Positions 41,550 to 51,509 of a stretch of DNA of 64,000 nt are shown piece after piece. Position 1 is the stretch's first letter. Each line of letters starts with the position of its first letter. The notes beneath the pieces were generated by a model. The model saw nothing but the letters and a program-made list of their open reading frames with translations, had not been told where the DNA came from and made no database searches. The stretch comes from Tritrichomonas musculus. Taxonomy: Eukaryota > Parabasalia > Tritrichomonadida > Tritrichomonadidae. Location: contig JAPFFF010000006.1 in assembly GCA_039105265.1 (NCBI GenBank), positions 4,898,001-4,962,000 on the forward strand. The letters run 5' to 3'. Both the position numbers and the translations under genes were made by a program.

Positions 41550-42729
41550 CCAAAATTCTAAACGTACAAAAAATAATGTGGAAATTTGAAAGTGCTGCAA
41601 ATTTTGCAGAGATGCACATAAAAAAATGAAGCATATTCCATTGTCTTTACTACTATATGAAGTACCTATAATGAGTTTTTCTCATAAAAATTCAAAAAAA
41701 AGTAATAATAAATATTGATTAAAAAAATATATTTCTATAAAAACTGGTGTATAATCATAATTTCATTATATATTTAATTTCTCTGTTTTTGGCCTTTGTT
41801 ATCCTTATAGGTATCTCTGTGGTTAAAAAGGTGATCATAAAGGGTATTTGCATCATAACTTGCCATAGCTTGAATATAATGCAGCAATTTTTATATCAAT
41901 AGAATAATCATTAATAGTATATTCCTATCTTTACTACAAAACATGTTTAGGCGTTTTTCAATAGATTAATCTGATATCATTAACTATGATGAAGTTAATA
42001 TTTTCAAGTTTCTGCTTTGTGAATCTTTTCTAAAATATGTAAAATTAATATAAAACCCAAAAATATTTAAATTCAAGATGAAAATAAAGTTCTCTATTAA
42101 AAACATTTTTTAAATACAAAAAACGGTTATAAGGTATAATTTAACTATGACGATTAATATTTGAATGTGGAAAAGATTTTAATAGAGAGCCTTATTTTTC
42201 GAGTTTATCCAGATAATTTGATGCTTTATATTAATTTTACATATTTTAGAAAAGATTCACAAAGCAGAAACTTGAAAATATTAACTTCATCATAGTTAAT
42301 GATATCAGATTAATCTATTGAAAAACGCCTAAACATGTTTTGTAGTAAAGATAGGAATATACTATTAATGATTATTCTATTGATATAAAAATTGCTGCAT
42401 TATATTCAAGCTATGGCAAGTTATGATGCAAATACCCTTTATGATCACCTTTTTAACCACAGAGATACCTATAAGGATAACAAAGGCCAAAAACAGAGAA
42501 ATTAAATATATAATGAAATTATGATTATACACCAGTTTTTATAGAAATATATTTTTTTAATCAATATTTATTATTACTTTTTTTTGAATTTTTATGAGAA
42601 AAACTCATTATAGGTACTTCATATAGTAGTAAAGACAATGGAATATGCTTCATTTTTTTATGTGCATCTCTGCAAAATTTGCAGCACTTTCAAATTTCCA
42701 CATTATTTTTTGTACGTTTAGAATTTTGG
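41550..42729. mobile_element. TTAA-flanked foldback element, identical 510-bp arms
   Basis: Arms 41545-42054 and 42225-42734 are inverted copies, identical by eye over 510 bp and separated by 170 bp, part of which continues the symmetry imperfectly (CTCTATTAAAA / TTTTAATAGAG). TTAA occurs just outside CCAAAATTCTAAACG at both ends (41546-41549, 42730-42733), so it may have been moved by the same Kolobok-type enzyme in whose element it sits. It has no coding capacity. Confidence 0.8.
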
Positions 42730-43077
42730 TTAACAAATATTTGGAATATCTGTTAACCAATCATACGTTTTTTTATGTAAAGATTTAAAATTTAAAAATA
42801 ATAGATAGCCTTAAGAATCAGTAATTGCGATTTCATATTTTCCCATGATAATATAAATCATGATACTAAAATTTTCACAGAGGGAATTTTTGATATTTTG
42901 TTTTGATGGAGAATTAGATATTTTATAATTTTGCTTTTTCAATAATATGAATTCATATTGAATATATATATTATTTAAAAAAAATATTAATGTACTAAAT
43001 AGTAATATAAGATAAAAAATCATTATAAACAAAGATAAAACCATTTTTTATAGCGACCGTTTAGAGCACACCCTTAA

Positions 43078-45135
43078 CCAAAATCATTTTATATATGATG
43101 ATTCACAGAATCAGTGACACTGATCTATGAAATATAAATAAATTATCTAATAATAAAAATTTAAATAATAAACAAAAAAACAAAATAAGAAAAAAAAGAA
43201 CAAACAAATTTCATAATTAGTCTAAATTTTGAAGAGTTAACAAACTTAAATAAAAATATGATTAATTAAAAATACAAAAACTGGAATGAACATTTATAAA
43301 ATAAATGAAAAACGAAAGATAAAGATAAAATATTTTTTTTTTAAAGAATCAAATAAAGGTACCGAAACTCTGTATGCTGGGGTAAATCGAACTTTAGGAT
43401 TGCTTTTGATTCTTTATATTTTAAATATATAATTATAATAAATTTGTGCAGGTTTTTACAGATAGAATTTTTTTATAATTTGTTTGTTCGCGAGATATTA
43501 ATGTTTTTTGGAATTTTATTTCAAAAAGTGAAAATTAAAAGATTTTCAAATTTCAAAATGTAACTGCGATATATTGTAATATTTATAATATAATCATTAT
43601 ATTATGTATTTTTATATTTTATATAATTTATATAATGATAATTTAATTATATATTTCAATCATATTTGCTATATATTAATATTTGAATATTTTATAAAAT
43701 TGAATTCATAGAAATGAGAAAATTTTCAAATTTCAAATTGTAGCTAATATATACAATATTGTTAATATTTATATTATTATATTATTATTTATATGGGTTT
43801 TAATTTTATGTTATTGTCTTAAAAATAATATAATTTTATTTTATAAATTTATATATTCATATATTCATATTTATATAATATTAAAAATTGAATTTATAGA
43901 ATATTGAATTGACTGCAAATTTCAAAATGTAGGAATAATATATTATAATAATAGCAGTAACAAAATATATTTATATTATATATAGTTATAATTATATTTA
44001 CAAATACTTAAAATAAACATGCATATAGAAATGCTAAATATTAACAGAAATAATGCATTTTTAAAAAAAGTATTAAAATTGATAAAAAGTAATTGACCTT
44101 TTTTGGAGAAATCCAAATTCAAATTGCATTTGGCATATCTTTAAATAATCCTTAATTAAAGCTTTAATAATAATTTAAAAATAATGTATAATAAATATAT
44201 ATAATGAATATTTCAAATGTAATTGCTTTTAAATTATTATTCATACAAATATTCAAGATCTTTTTATTTTTTCTGGTTAATCATTATATTTATACCTGAA
44301 TACTTATATATGCATTTGTATATAATGAAATATTAGATATTATTTACATTTTAAATAAAATTAGTTCAATGATTCATATAAAATATATAGTAATTTTATA
44401 AGATGATTGAAAAAACAAGAAATTTCATTTTTAAAAGTCTATGATTGATTTATTTAAATACATATATAATTATCATTTGTAAAAGGTATGAATTTAGCCT
44501 TATTTTATGAATTATTTTTTTGGAAAAAACTCAAATATCATTCAAATTAATATATCTTAATAAATAATCTATATATTTTTAATTAAATATAGCATTTAAT
44601 TAAAATATAATGTTTGATAAAATATAGCAAAGGAAATAAATCTGTTAAATCCGTTATTGGAAGCTTAATAATGCATCAAAAAAGCTTTATATTTTTCTAA
44701 AATTACATTTTATTTTAATTTATAAACAATTAAAACCAAATATTTTTGGATATTTAAAATAAAATACTGGTACCAAAAATGAAAAAAATATTTATTTGAT
44801 ACAAAAATTGATATTTGTGATTTACATGATTAATCATTGATCATCAATTTCAAAATCGAAATACACAAAAAAATAGTAATTGATATAACAAATAAATATG
44901 TTGTATTTTAAATATCAGAATAATCTTCTATTACGAATTATTTTAAAAAAAATGATAAAAACCGTTTATTAAAAAAAGATTAGGTACCTTTAATCAAATT
45001 TTTATTTGAGATTATTGAAAAATTACATATAAAAATATATAAAAATATTATGTTTTTTGAAAATATAACTCAATGAATAAAATATTTATTTGTAATTATT
45101 TCAACTTTTTAAGTCAAAATTAAATATTGTAAAAT
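43078..45135. other. AT-rich right interior of the MULE
   Basis: No gene. A weak, diverged repeat of about 180 bp can be followed by the word AAATTTCAAAWTGTA near 43546, 43728 and 43917. The rest is TATA-type low complexity. Confidence 0.45.
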
Positions 45136-45494
45136 AACTTATGTAACTCAATTGAAAAAATTCTGTTATCTCAAAATAACCTACGTAAGTTTTAAGAATT
45201 ATTCGAATTAATTGATTTTTCATTGATAAATTGAATTTTCAATATACTTTTTGAATAAAAAATAACGAGAATAACCTATGTATGTATGTAAATCTCATTC
45301 AAATCTTATGTAACTCAAAACTTTTTGATTAGTTTATTTCCCTTTTTGATAAGAAAAGTTCTAACCTACGTAACAAAGATTTCTTCCCAAAAAATTGAAT
45401 AAAAAAATTATAAAATAAAAAAAATAAAATTATTTTTTCTGAGAATAAACCATTGAATACGCAAACTCACTAAATTCGTGGGAGTAATGGGTAT

Positions 45495-46080
45495 TATTGC
45501 GAATGTTTTTTTTTTTTTTTTTTAACATGGAAATTATATTTAAAATATGCTAAATTAACGTCAGTAAACCTTTTTTTATGATATTATATTCTTTTTTATT
45601 CATTTTATTATCTTTTTTAGAAGGTGGACTCTTCTATTCAAAATTTCAATGGAAAATAACTCTCACTTTTTCGATGTTTGAAATTACATCATATCCATAA
45701 ATGGCTTTATCCATCTTCTTGTTCATGTATTCTTTTAATATTCTAAAACTTTCATTTTGTATATAAACATTTGAAATTGATTCCAAAATTGATAGTATTT
45801 ATAATATGGCCTACCACTGTATATTTTGTAATCTTCATATCTTTTATCCATATTATAAATACTATCGATTTTGGAACAATCTCTGGTTATCAATTCATAT
45901 GAATCATTTACTCCAATGAATAAACTTTTTCTTTCACCTTTACCATTAACAATGATATTAATATATTTGTTCTTGAATTCATCTATAATATATTTGATCT
46001 TTTTAATAACAATATTATAGATGAATTCAAGAACAAATAAATCTCCAATTCCAATTATGATATAAATTTTGTTCTATCCT
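45495..46080 (-). pseudogene. Coding relic of unknown family with a 28-bp hairpin
   Basis: On the minus strand about 105 codons are open between stops from about 46065 to 45750 (NKIYIIIGIGDLFVLEFIYN; later NGKGERKSLFIGVNDSYELI and KIYSGRPYYKYYQFWNQF). There is no ATG near the start of the frame. It is probably the end of a decayed protein gene with a membrane span. Within it, 45964-45991 and 46012-46039 form a near-perfect 28-bp inverted repeat, TATTTGTTCTTGAATTCATC (first 20). Confidence 0.35.
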
Positions 46081-46087
46081 ATTCTCT

Positions 46088-46160
46088 CTGAAGTCCAGCT
46101 GCGATATGGGCGGTCAAGGGCTAAACCTAGGCGAGCCTAGTTTAGTGTATACTACTACAC
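46088..46160. other. GC-richer palindromic patch, possible RNA gene
   Basis: In otherwise AT-rich DNA, CTAAACCTAGGCGAGCCTAGTTTAG forms an 11-bp hairpin with one bulge (arms CTAAACCTAGGC and GCCTAGTTTAG). It is followed by GTGTA/TACAC pairing and preceded by GTCCAGCTGCGATATGGGCG. It does not fold as a tRNA (no TTCRA loop). Confidence 0.3.
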
Positions 46161-46263
46161 CGAAAATCAACCAAAAACGACGAAAATCACCAAATTTACA
46201 ATCCTGTTAAAACAAAAAACAATGAAAAAAAACTTTACATTTACTCTTGTTTTTATTATTTGA

Positions 46264-48306
46264 TTAATATGGAATATAAATTTGATAACTGCCATAATAA
46301 TTATTACAAACTTTTCTAAAACCAAAAAACATATTAGCGCCAATAGATGTAAAGATAATCAGCTCTATAAGTGGAATTATTGAAAATAGCAAAATTGGAA
46401 TTCCAACTTCTAGGCAATAGTAATTAGTAATTTTGTCATTTTTCCCATATGCTTTTTTAAGCATTTTCAAATGCCATTTTTCAAGATTTTTTTGTGTTTC
46501 TGAAGATTGATGAGTAGCCCATTCATTTGCTCCTTGATATCCATCTAAGATATATTTTAAACATTTAATTGATTTTCCTTCAATTTTTTCATTTTTCAAA
46601 GCATAACATGACGCAATAATTCCACTAATCATTGATATAAAATAAAGAGAAATTGACAATATAATGGTAACAATAAATACATATTTCATCTTATGACTTA
46701 ACTTATCACAAATTGCTTTTTTCCTATAAATAATGACAAATCTTTTATAACATTTTTTCATAATAGTATTGAATAAAATATAAATTGAAATATATATAAA
46801 CTCAATAAGAAAAGAAATCCAACAAACTTCTAATGATTGATATATTATTTTCCCTGTTTTATATCCATGTGCAAACCAAGGATGAATTCTAAGCCACCAA
46901 ACAAGTGAAATTATGAAATCAATAAACATACCTAATAATGATACTGGAAGAAAAATCAAATAGAACCATTTGTAAACAAATTCTTCATCATAATCATCAT
47001 AATCATGGAATGAGCTTGTAACAAGATCTTCTAAATGGCAGCATTCATCAAAAATATGGTCACCTAATGATCTGACAGAAGACGGAACACTTACTTCTGA
47101 AAGTGAATGGCATCTATAAAAAGCATAATCTTCAATTGATTTAACTGATGATGGAATTGAAATTCGTGTTATTGAGGAACATCCATCAAATGCATAACGA
47201 CCAATTAGCTTAACAGAAGATGGAATACATATTTCAGAAAGTGATTCACAATTGAAAAATGTATTATTTCCGATTGATTTAACTGATGATGGAATTGAAA
47301 TCTGTGTGATTGAGGAACATCCAGCAAATGCAGAATCTCCAATTGATTCAACAGATGATGGAATACACATTTCTGATAGCGATGAGCAATTTTCAAATGC
47401 ACAATCTCCGATTGATTTAACTGATGATGGAATTGAAATCTGTGTGATTGAGGAACATTCAGCAAATGCATGACTACCAATTAGTTTAACAGAAGACGGA
47501 ACACTTACTTCTAAAAGTGAAGAGCATCTACAAAAAGTATAATCTCCAATTGATTCAACAGATGATGGAAGCAATATTTTGGAAATTGATGAACAATTAA
47601 AAAACGCATAAATTCCAATTGATTTAATTGATGATGGAATTAATATTTCTGAAAGTGATAAACAATGTGCAAATGCATAGTTTCCAATTGATTCAACAGA
47701 TGATGGAAGCGATATTTTAGAAATTGATGAACAATTCATAAATGTATAATTTTCAATTGAATTAACTGAAGATGGAATTGATATTTTTGTTAATGATTCA
47801 CAATTTTCAAATGCATATTCTCCAATAAATTTTGTAGAAGACGAAATTGAAATACTTAATAATGATGAACATCCACCAAAAACCGAATTTCCAATTGAAA
47901 TTACAGATGATGGAATTGAAATACGCTTTAACGATGAGCATTTATTAAAAGCAGAATTTCCAATTAAAGTTACTGATGAAGGAATTGAAATCTGTGTTAA
48001 AGAAGAACATTCAATAAAGGCAAAATTTCCAATTGAAGTTACAGATGAAGGAATTGAGATTTGAGTCAATGAATGGCATCCATAAAAAGATAAATCACCA
48101 ATTGAAATAATATTTGGTGGTATTGCTATTTGTGTTAATGAATTAATAAATTTAAAGACCAATTTGTTTGAAATTCCGATTCTTTCAAATTTAGATAAAA
48201 TAATATATACCAATTCTGTATTATTATCTTTTGCAGCTCGATTTATTAATTTACGATAGTGATCAAATATATCAAATTGAGAGTAAAATGATTTTAAAGC
48301 AAGATT
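46264..48306 (-). CDS. BspA-type LRR_5 protein with C-terminal membrane spans (3' part of a split gene)
   Basis: This frame carries on from the DUF3447-like frame at 48294-49415 and has no ATG of its own at the join. It continues with ankyrin-like YRKLINRAAKDNNTELVYII, then about 16 LRR_5 repeats of 23 residues on the pattern IPSSVKSIGDCAFENCSSLS. The last 230 residues contain about four to five hydrophobic spans (KWFYLIFLPVSLLGMFI; ISFLIEFIYISIYILF; YVFIVTIILSISLYFI; IPILLFSIIPLIELIIF). The LRR block has very uniform repeats, suggesting recent expansion or conversion. BspA-type proteins are a large trichomonad family, many predicted to lie at the surface and bind host or bacteria; most have none or one membrane span. 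Confidence 0.75.
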   Translation of the reverse strand, partial: NLALKSFYSQFDIFDHYRKLINRAAKDNNTELVYIILSKFERIGISNKLVFKFINSLTQIAIPPNIISIGDLSFYGCHSLTQISIPSSVTSIGNFAFIECSSLTQISIPSSVTLIGNSAFNKCSSLKRISIPSSVISIGNSVFGGCSSLLSISISSSTKFIGEYAFENCESLTKISIPSSVNSIENYTFMNCSSISKISLPSSVESIGNYAFAHCLSLSEILIPSSIKSIGIYAFFNCSSISKILLPSSVESIGDYTFCRCSSLLEVSVPSSVKLIGSHAFAECSSITQISIPSSVKSIGDCAFENCSSLSEMCIPSSVESIGDSAFAGCSSITQISIPSSVKSIGNNTFFNCESLSEICIPSSVKLIGRYAFDGCSSITRISIPSSVKSIEDYAFYRCHSLSEVSVPSSVRSLGDHIFDECCHLEDLVTSSFHDYDDYDEEFVYKWFYLIFLPVSLLGMFIDFIISLVWWLRIHPWFAHGYKTGKIIYQSLEVCWISFLIEFIYISIYILFNTIMKKCYKRFVIIYRKKAICDKLSHKMKYVFIVTIILSISLYFISMISGIIASCYALKNEKIEGKSIKCLKYILDGYQGANEWATHQSSETQKNLEKWHLKMLKKAYGKNDKITNYYCLEVGIPILLFSIIPLIELIIFTSIGANMFFGFRKVCNNYYGSYQIYIPY

Positions 48307-49415
48307 AAAAAAATATGATATAAAATTTTATCGTTATATTTCTTTTGTATTTCTTTTATATAAAAATCAACAAGATTAGAATAACTATAACGGCAAATAT
48401 AATAAAAATCAATATTATTTTCTAATATTGATGGCATTTGTTCAAAATTAAAGTTTTTGTAAATATTTTCATTATTGATTTTGTTGTGATTTAAAAAAAT
48501 ATCGCGAATATAATTTGCAATATCATTATGATGGCATTTAACAGATTCGTTAAAACAAATTTGATAATCATCATTTGGTGGATGAACAGAATTTTCTTCT
48601 AATATATGAATTAATTCAGCATTTTGACTATGAATTGCATAAATCCACAATGAAGGTGTTAATTCAATATCATTAAATTTTAAATATTGAAATATTTGAA
48701 TTGATCCATAAAATGCTGCATACTCAATTAAAGTAGATTCTTTTTTACACAAAGTATTATTTGTTTCAAAAATTGATGGTTTTATTAATACATTTGAAAG
48801 TGTCAAATTCTTCCTATTTACATATGAAACAAAACTTTCAACAGAATCATTACGAATCAATTCACAAATATATTGTTCATTTTCACCCATCTTTCTTTTA
48901 TCTTTAAAATTGATGAAAATATCAGGATCTTTTTCTTTTAATTTTGTCTCAATTTTCTCAATTTCTTGAACGTTTAGAAATTCTTTGATTTCTGGATAGA
49001 AAAAAAAATGATATTTCGTGTTCGTTATTTGGCTTGAATATATAATTTCTTTAGCAATTTCTCTATCAACAATTAAAATTTGTTGTTCAATGAAAATTAA
49101 AACAATCTGCTTGTTGCTTTTAATAAGTTCGAAAAGTTCGAAATTTGAAAAGGTTTGTTTGATATGTGTAAAAAAAAATTGTAGGATTTTTTCAATTTTC
49201 TTAAAGAAATTAGGCAAACGGTGATGGTTATTTGATATTTTAACTAATAAGCTAAGAAATAAAGTGGTTTCTTCTTTATTTTCTAGAATTTCTTGTTCAT
49301 CTAAAATAGTAGTTAAGTTTAGATAATTATGATTTTCGAGAGTTTCTTCTTCAATAAATTGAAGGAGAGCATCATAAAGTTTCTTCTTTTTATTGATATA
49401 TTCTTGATATTCCAT
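48294..49415 (-). CDS. DUF3447-like N-terminus of the same BspA-type gene (frameshift at an A7 run)
   Basis: 373 residues starting MEYQEYINKKKKLYDALL. The alpha-helical, ankyrin-like DUF3447-type region includes FYGSIQIFQYLKFNDIELTP and KCHHNDIANYI, closely matching the paralogue at 23089-24903. The frame ends at 48294, but at the A7 run 48307-48313 one base more (or two fewer) would keep it open into the LRR part. The total protein would be about 1,040 residues. Either the gene has just lost its frame or the run was misread in assembly. Confidence 0.75.
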   Translation of the reverse strand: MEYQEYINKKKKLYDALLQFIEEETLENHNYLNLTTILDEQEILENKEETTLFLSLLVKISNNHHRLPNFFKKIEKILQFFFTHIKQTFSNFELFELIKSNKQIVLIFIEQQILIVDREIAKEIIYSSQITNTKYHFFFYPEIKEFLNVQEIEKIETKLKEKDPDIFINFKDKRKMGENEQYICELIRNDSVESFVSYVNRKNLTLSNVLIKPSIFETNNTLCKKESTLIEYAAFYGSIQIFQYLKFNDIELTPSLWIYAIHSQNAELIHILEENSVHPPNDDYQICFNESVKCHHNDIANYIRDIFLNHNKINNENIYKNFNFEQMPSILENNIDFYYICRYSYSNLVDFYIKEIQKKYNDKILYHIFLILL

Positions 49416-49899
49416 TTTGGATACAATTATATGCTCTTTAAATATTGAAATTTTAATATTGAATTTTTGAAGAGAAACTTTTTAATATTAATTTGGAAAT
49501 ATATTTAAATAAACTTAATAAAATTCAAATCAAAAATATTATAATCAAAGCCTTGTTCATTCTACATATTAATAATTGTTATTAAAACATTATATTTATC
49601 AAAAAGTTTGAATATATATTATTATTTTTTTCTTTTTTCTAAATTTATATCAACATTATATATATTATAATTCTTAAAGTAATTAAAGATTGGCTCGAAC
49701 TTTTTTGATTAAAAACTTAATTTTTTGTTCCCCAGACTAAAAAATTGATTGCAAAAAGCAAAAAATAAAAATTCAAATTTAAAAAGTGCATTAATAATAG
49801 AAGTATGTAATTAAGAAGATAAATTGTTCTTTTATTCTTAAAGATTTATTATATCAAAACTAATATAAGAGTTTAATTAAAAAATATCTTTCTAACTTT
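49416..49899. other. AT-rich intergenic
   Basis: 5' flank of the BspA-type gene. No clear initiator motif was found within 25 bases of its ATG. No gene seen. Confidence 0.45.
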
Positions 49900-49902
49900 A
49901 TG

Positions 49903-50074
49903 CTTCTTCTTCTTCTTCTTCTTCTTCTTCTTCTTCTTCTTCTTCTTCTTCTTCTTCTTCTTCTTCTTCTTCTTCTTCTTCTTCTTCTTCTTCTTCTTCT
50001 TCTTCTTCTTCTTCTTCTTCTTCTTCTTCTTCTTCTTCTTCTTCTTCTTCTTCTTCTTCTTCTTCTTCTTCTTC
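49903..50074. repeat. (TTC)n microsatellite, about 57 units
   Basis: An uninterrupted CTT/GAA trinucleotide run of about 170 bp. Frames across it give only poly-Leu or poly-Lys and are not genes. GAA/TTC runs can form triplexes. Confidence 0.95.
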
Positions 50075-50088
50075 AATGTCAAATCAGG

Positions 50089-50146
50089 CATAAAAATATG
50101 GCATCCTACGATTTTATTTCCTATTGTAGGATGCCATATTTTTATG
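50089..50146. repeat. 21-bp perfect inverted repeat (hairpin)
   Basis: CATAAAAATATGGCATCCTA plus C (50089-50109) is exactly mirrored at 50126-50146, with a 16-base loop. It sits between the microsatellite and the 3' end of the ankyrin relic, and may be a very short MITE or a structured 3' end. Confidence 0.75.
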
Positions 50147-50181
50147 TTAATATGGCAATCTTCTCGTTTACAGCATCAATA

Positions 50182-50645
50182 TCAACATATATTTTTTTTA
50201 CTTCCTGCAAAAAGATTGATAATTTCAAAATTTTTATTTTCAATTGCTATTTGCAATGAAGTCATTCTTCTATATGAATAGTCTGCCATTGTTGCACCGT
50301 GATTTGATGTTGCTGATTTAATTTTCAAATTAATATTTGGCATTAATAACAAAAGTTTTACCCTTTCAGTATTATTTTTTACACAAGCGAAATGCAATGC
50401 AGTAAATCCTTTCAAAGAAGTTCGAAGGTTAACATTTATATTTGGCATTGCCAATAAAATCTTGGCCATTTCTATACTATTATTTTCTGCTGCAAAATGT
50501 AAAGGTGTAAATTTATCATATCCTGATCTATTTGATGAAGTTTGAATGTTAACATTTATTTTCAATAAGAGCTTTGCCATTTCAATGTAATTTCCGTCTG
50601 CTGCAAAATGTAATGCTGTAAATCCTTCATGAAATGATCTTCACG
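50182..50645 (-). pseudogene. Ankyrin-repeat gene fragment
   Basis: The frame holds about four ankyrin repeats (DKFTPLHFAAENNSIEMAKI; FTALHFACVKNNTERVKLLL). The ATG at 50580 is internal, because the same frame upstream continues with FHEGFTALHFAADGNYIEMA to about 50645, where the match ends abruptly at a kinase relic on the other strand. This is the C-terminal piece of a longer ankyrin protein cut by rearrangement. Confidence 0.65.
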
Positions 50646-51363
50646 TGATTTTGTTCCTGATTATTCATCACCTGAAATGAATAATTCACAACAAAATCCA
50701 TCAAATATTTCATATAAAACTGACAATAATCCCAAATTTGATAGATATAAAAAACTACCTTTTGAGAACTTCCCAGAACAATATTCTAAAAATAAAGGCA
50801 TTATAGTTAAATGTACAGATTTTGATCTACAGAATAGACCTACAGAATTTTCGTTAAAGAAAGATCTATATTTTTCATATTTATATAAATATGAAACCAA
50901 ATAAAAATGGAAATATATTAGTTGAAATACCTGAAAAAGATTTTGAAATTTGTAAATACATTTCAGAATTCAATGCATTTTTAGGTATATTATGAAGGAA
51001 AATATGTAAATCAAAATATTGATAAAGGATTAAATTATTTTACTAAAGGAGAAAGTTTTAATGACACAGAATCAATTAATATGCTTAAATCGCATTATAT
51101 TAAAATAATATTTTTTTCTTTATGAAAAAATGAGAACATTTTAATTTTTAAATGTAATTTGTTCTGTATTCAATTATTATTTAGGTATATATTATTATAA
51201 TTTAAAATTATTTGACCAATCAAGTATTCATATTATTCAATTCGCAGAATATGGTTACATTTCTGCACGTTTTTCTCTTAGCACAAGTCATGCTCTTGAA
51301 GAAGCTGAAGCATTTTCTTCGCGTTTGTTCATTGTATCAGCAAGAAAAATGAAATTCAACTAA
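50641..51363 (+). pseudogene. Kinase + Sel1-repeat gene relic
   Basis: Opens with RDFVPDYSSPEM, the APE end of a kinase activation loop. It then jumps to FPEQYSKNKGIIVKCTDFDL and QNRPTEF, the C-lobe Cys...RPt block, so the middle of the C-lobe is deleted. Further on, in shifted frames, YEGKYVNQNIDKGLNYFTKG and SARFSLS match Sel1 repeats. Kinase-Sel1 proteins are common in trichomonads. Stops and frame changes at about 50902, 50992 and 51121 make it a pseudogene. Its left end abuts the ankyrin relic directly. Confidence 0.6.
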
Positions 51364-51509
51364 AATAAATAGAATTTTAGAGAATAAAATAAAATGGAAT
51401 AAGAAAATTAAATTGTTCGTTAGTATTCAAGGCGTATTTACTAAAGATTAAGAAAGATTTTAAATTAAATCCTTTCAATGCCAATTTGGGGTTATATATA
51501 TACCTTAAA

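Larger units (their letters stand above)
39542..43073. mobile_element. Kolobok-type DNA transposon, TTAA target site
   Basis: Ends GGGTGTACTCT (39542) and AGAGCACACCC (to 43073) are near-perfect inverted repeats, each directly flanked by TTAA (39538-39541, 43074-43077). Insertion at TTAA is known for Kolobok and piggyBac. The encoded enzyme is Mutator/Kolobok-like rather than piggyBac-like, which favours Kolobok. Excluding the foldback inside it, the element is about 2.35 kb. It lies within the MULE. Confidence 0.78.
36549..45431. mobile_element. Mutator-like element (MULE) with 296-bp TIRs
   Basis: Inverted repeats 36549-36844 and 45136-45431 match with one difference seen by eye. They enclose a MULE transposase (36996-38936), a 96-bp tandem repeat, a nested Kolobok-type element and about 2 kb of AT-rich DNA. 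Without the nested element it is about 5.3 kb. A 9-bp target duplication could not be read because both ends lie in A/T runs. The right end abuts the inner edge of the right pogo TIR by about 20 bp. Confidence 0.85.
31305..45491. mobile_element. Pogo/Tigger-type DNA transposon carrying nested insertions (14.2 kb)
   Basis: Terminal inverted repeats of 40 bp start CCCATTACTCCCACGAATTT and match exactly between 31305-31344 and 45452-45491, with weaker similarity for about 20 bp more inside. TA stands outside both ends (31303-31304, 45492-45493). The transposase at 33363-35255 is pogo/DDE_1-like, which agrees with a TA target. Removing the Mutator-like insertion (36549-45431) leaves about 5.3 kb. 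The left 2 kb contains ATTC-type low-complexity DNA. Confidence 0.75.

Noticed and set aside
42811-43044. 77-codon minus-strand frame at the right end of the Kolobok-type element
   Set aside because: Hydrophobic low-complexity product that overlaps the element's terminal region; not accepted as an accessory gene.
36549-45431. Polinton/Maverick reading of the long inverted-repeat element
   Set aside because: No polymerase, integrase, ATPase or capsid-like frame is present; the content is a MULE transposase plus a Kolobok-type insertion.
46088-46160. tRNA gene
   Set aside because: No TTCRA T-loop, no 7-bp acceptor stem and no anticodon arm in either strand.
49873-50259. Poly-Lys / poly-Leu coding frames
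   Set aside because: They are translations of the TTC/GAA microsatellite with a few flanking codons.
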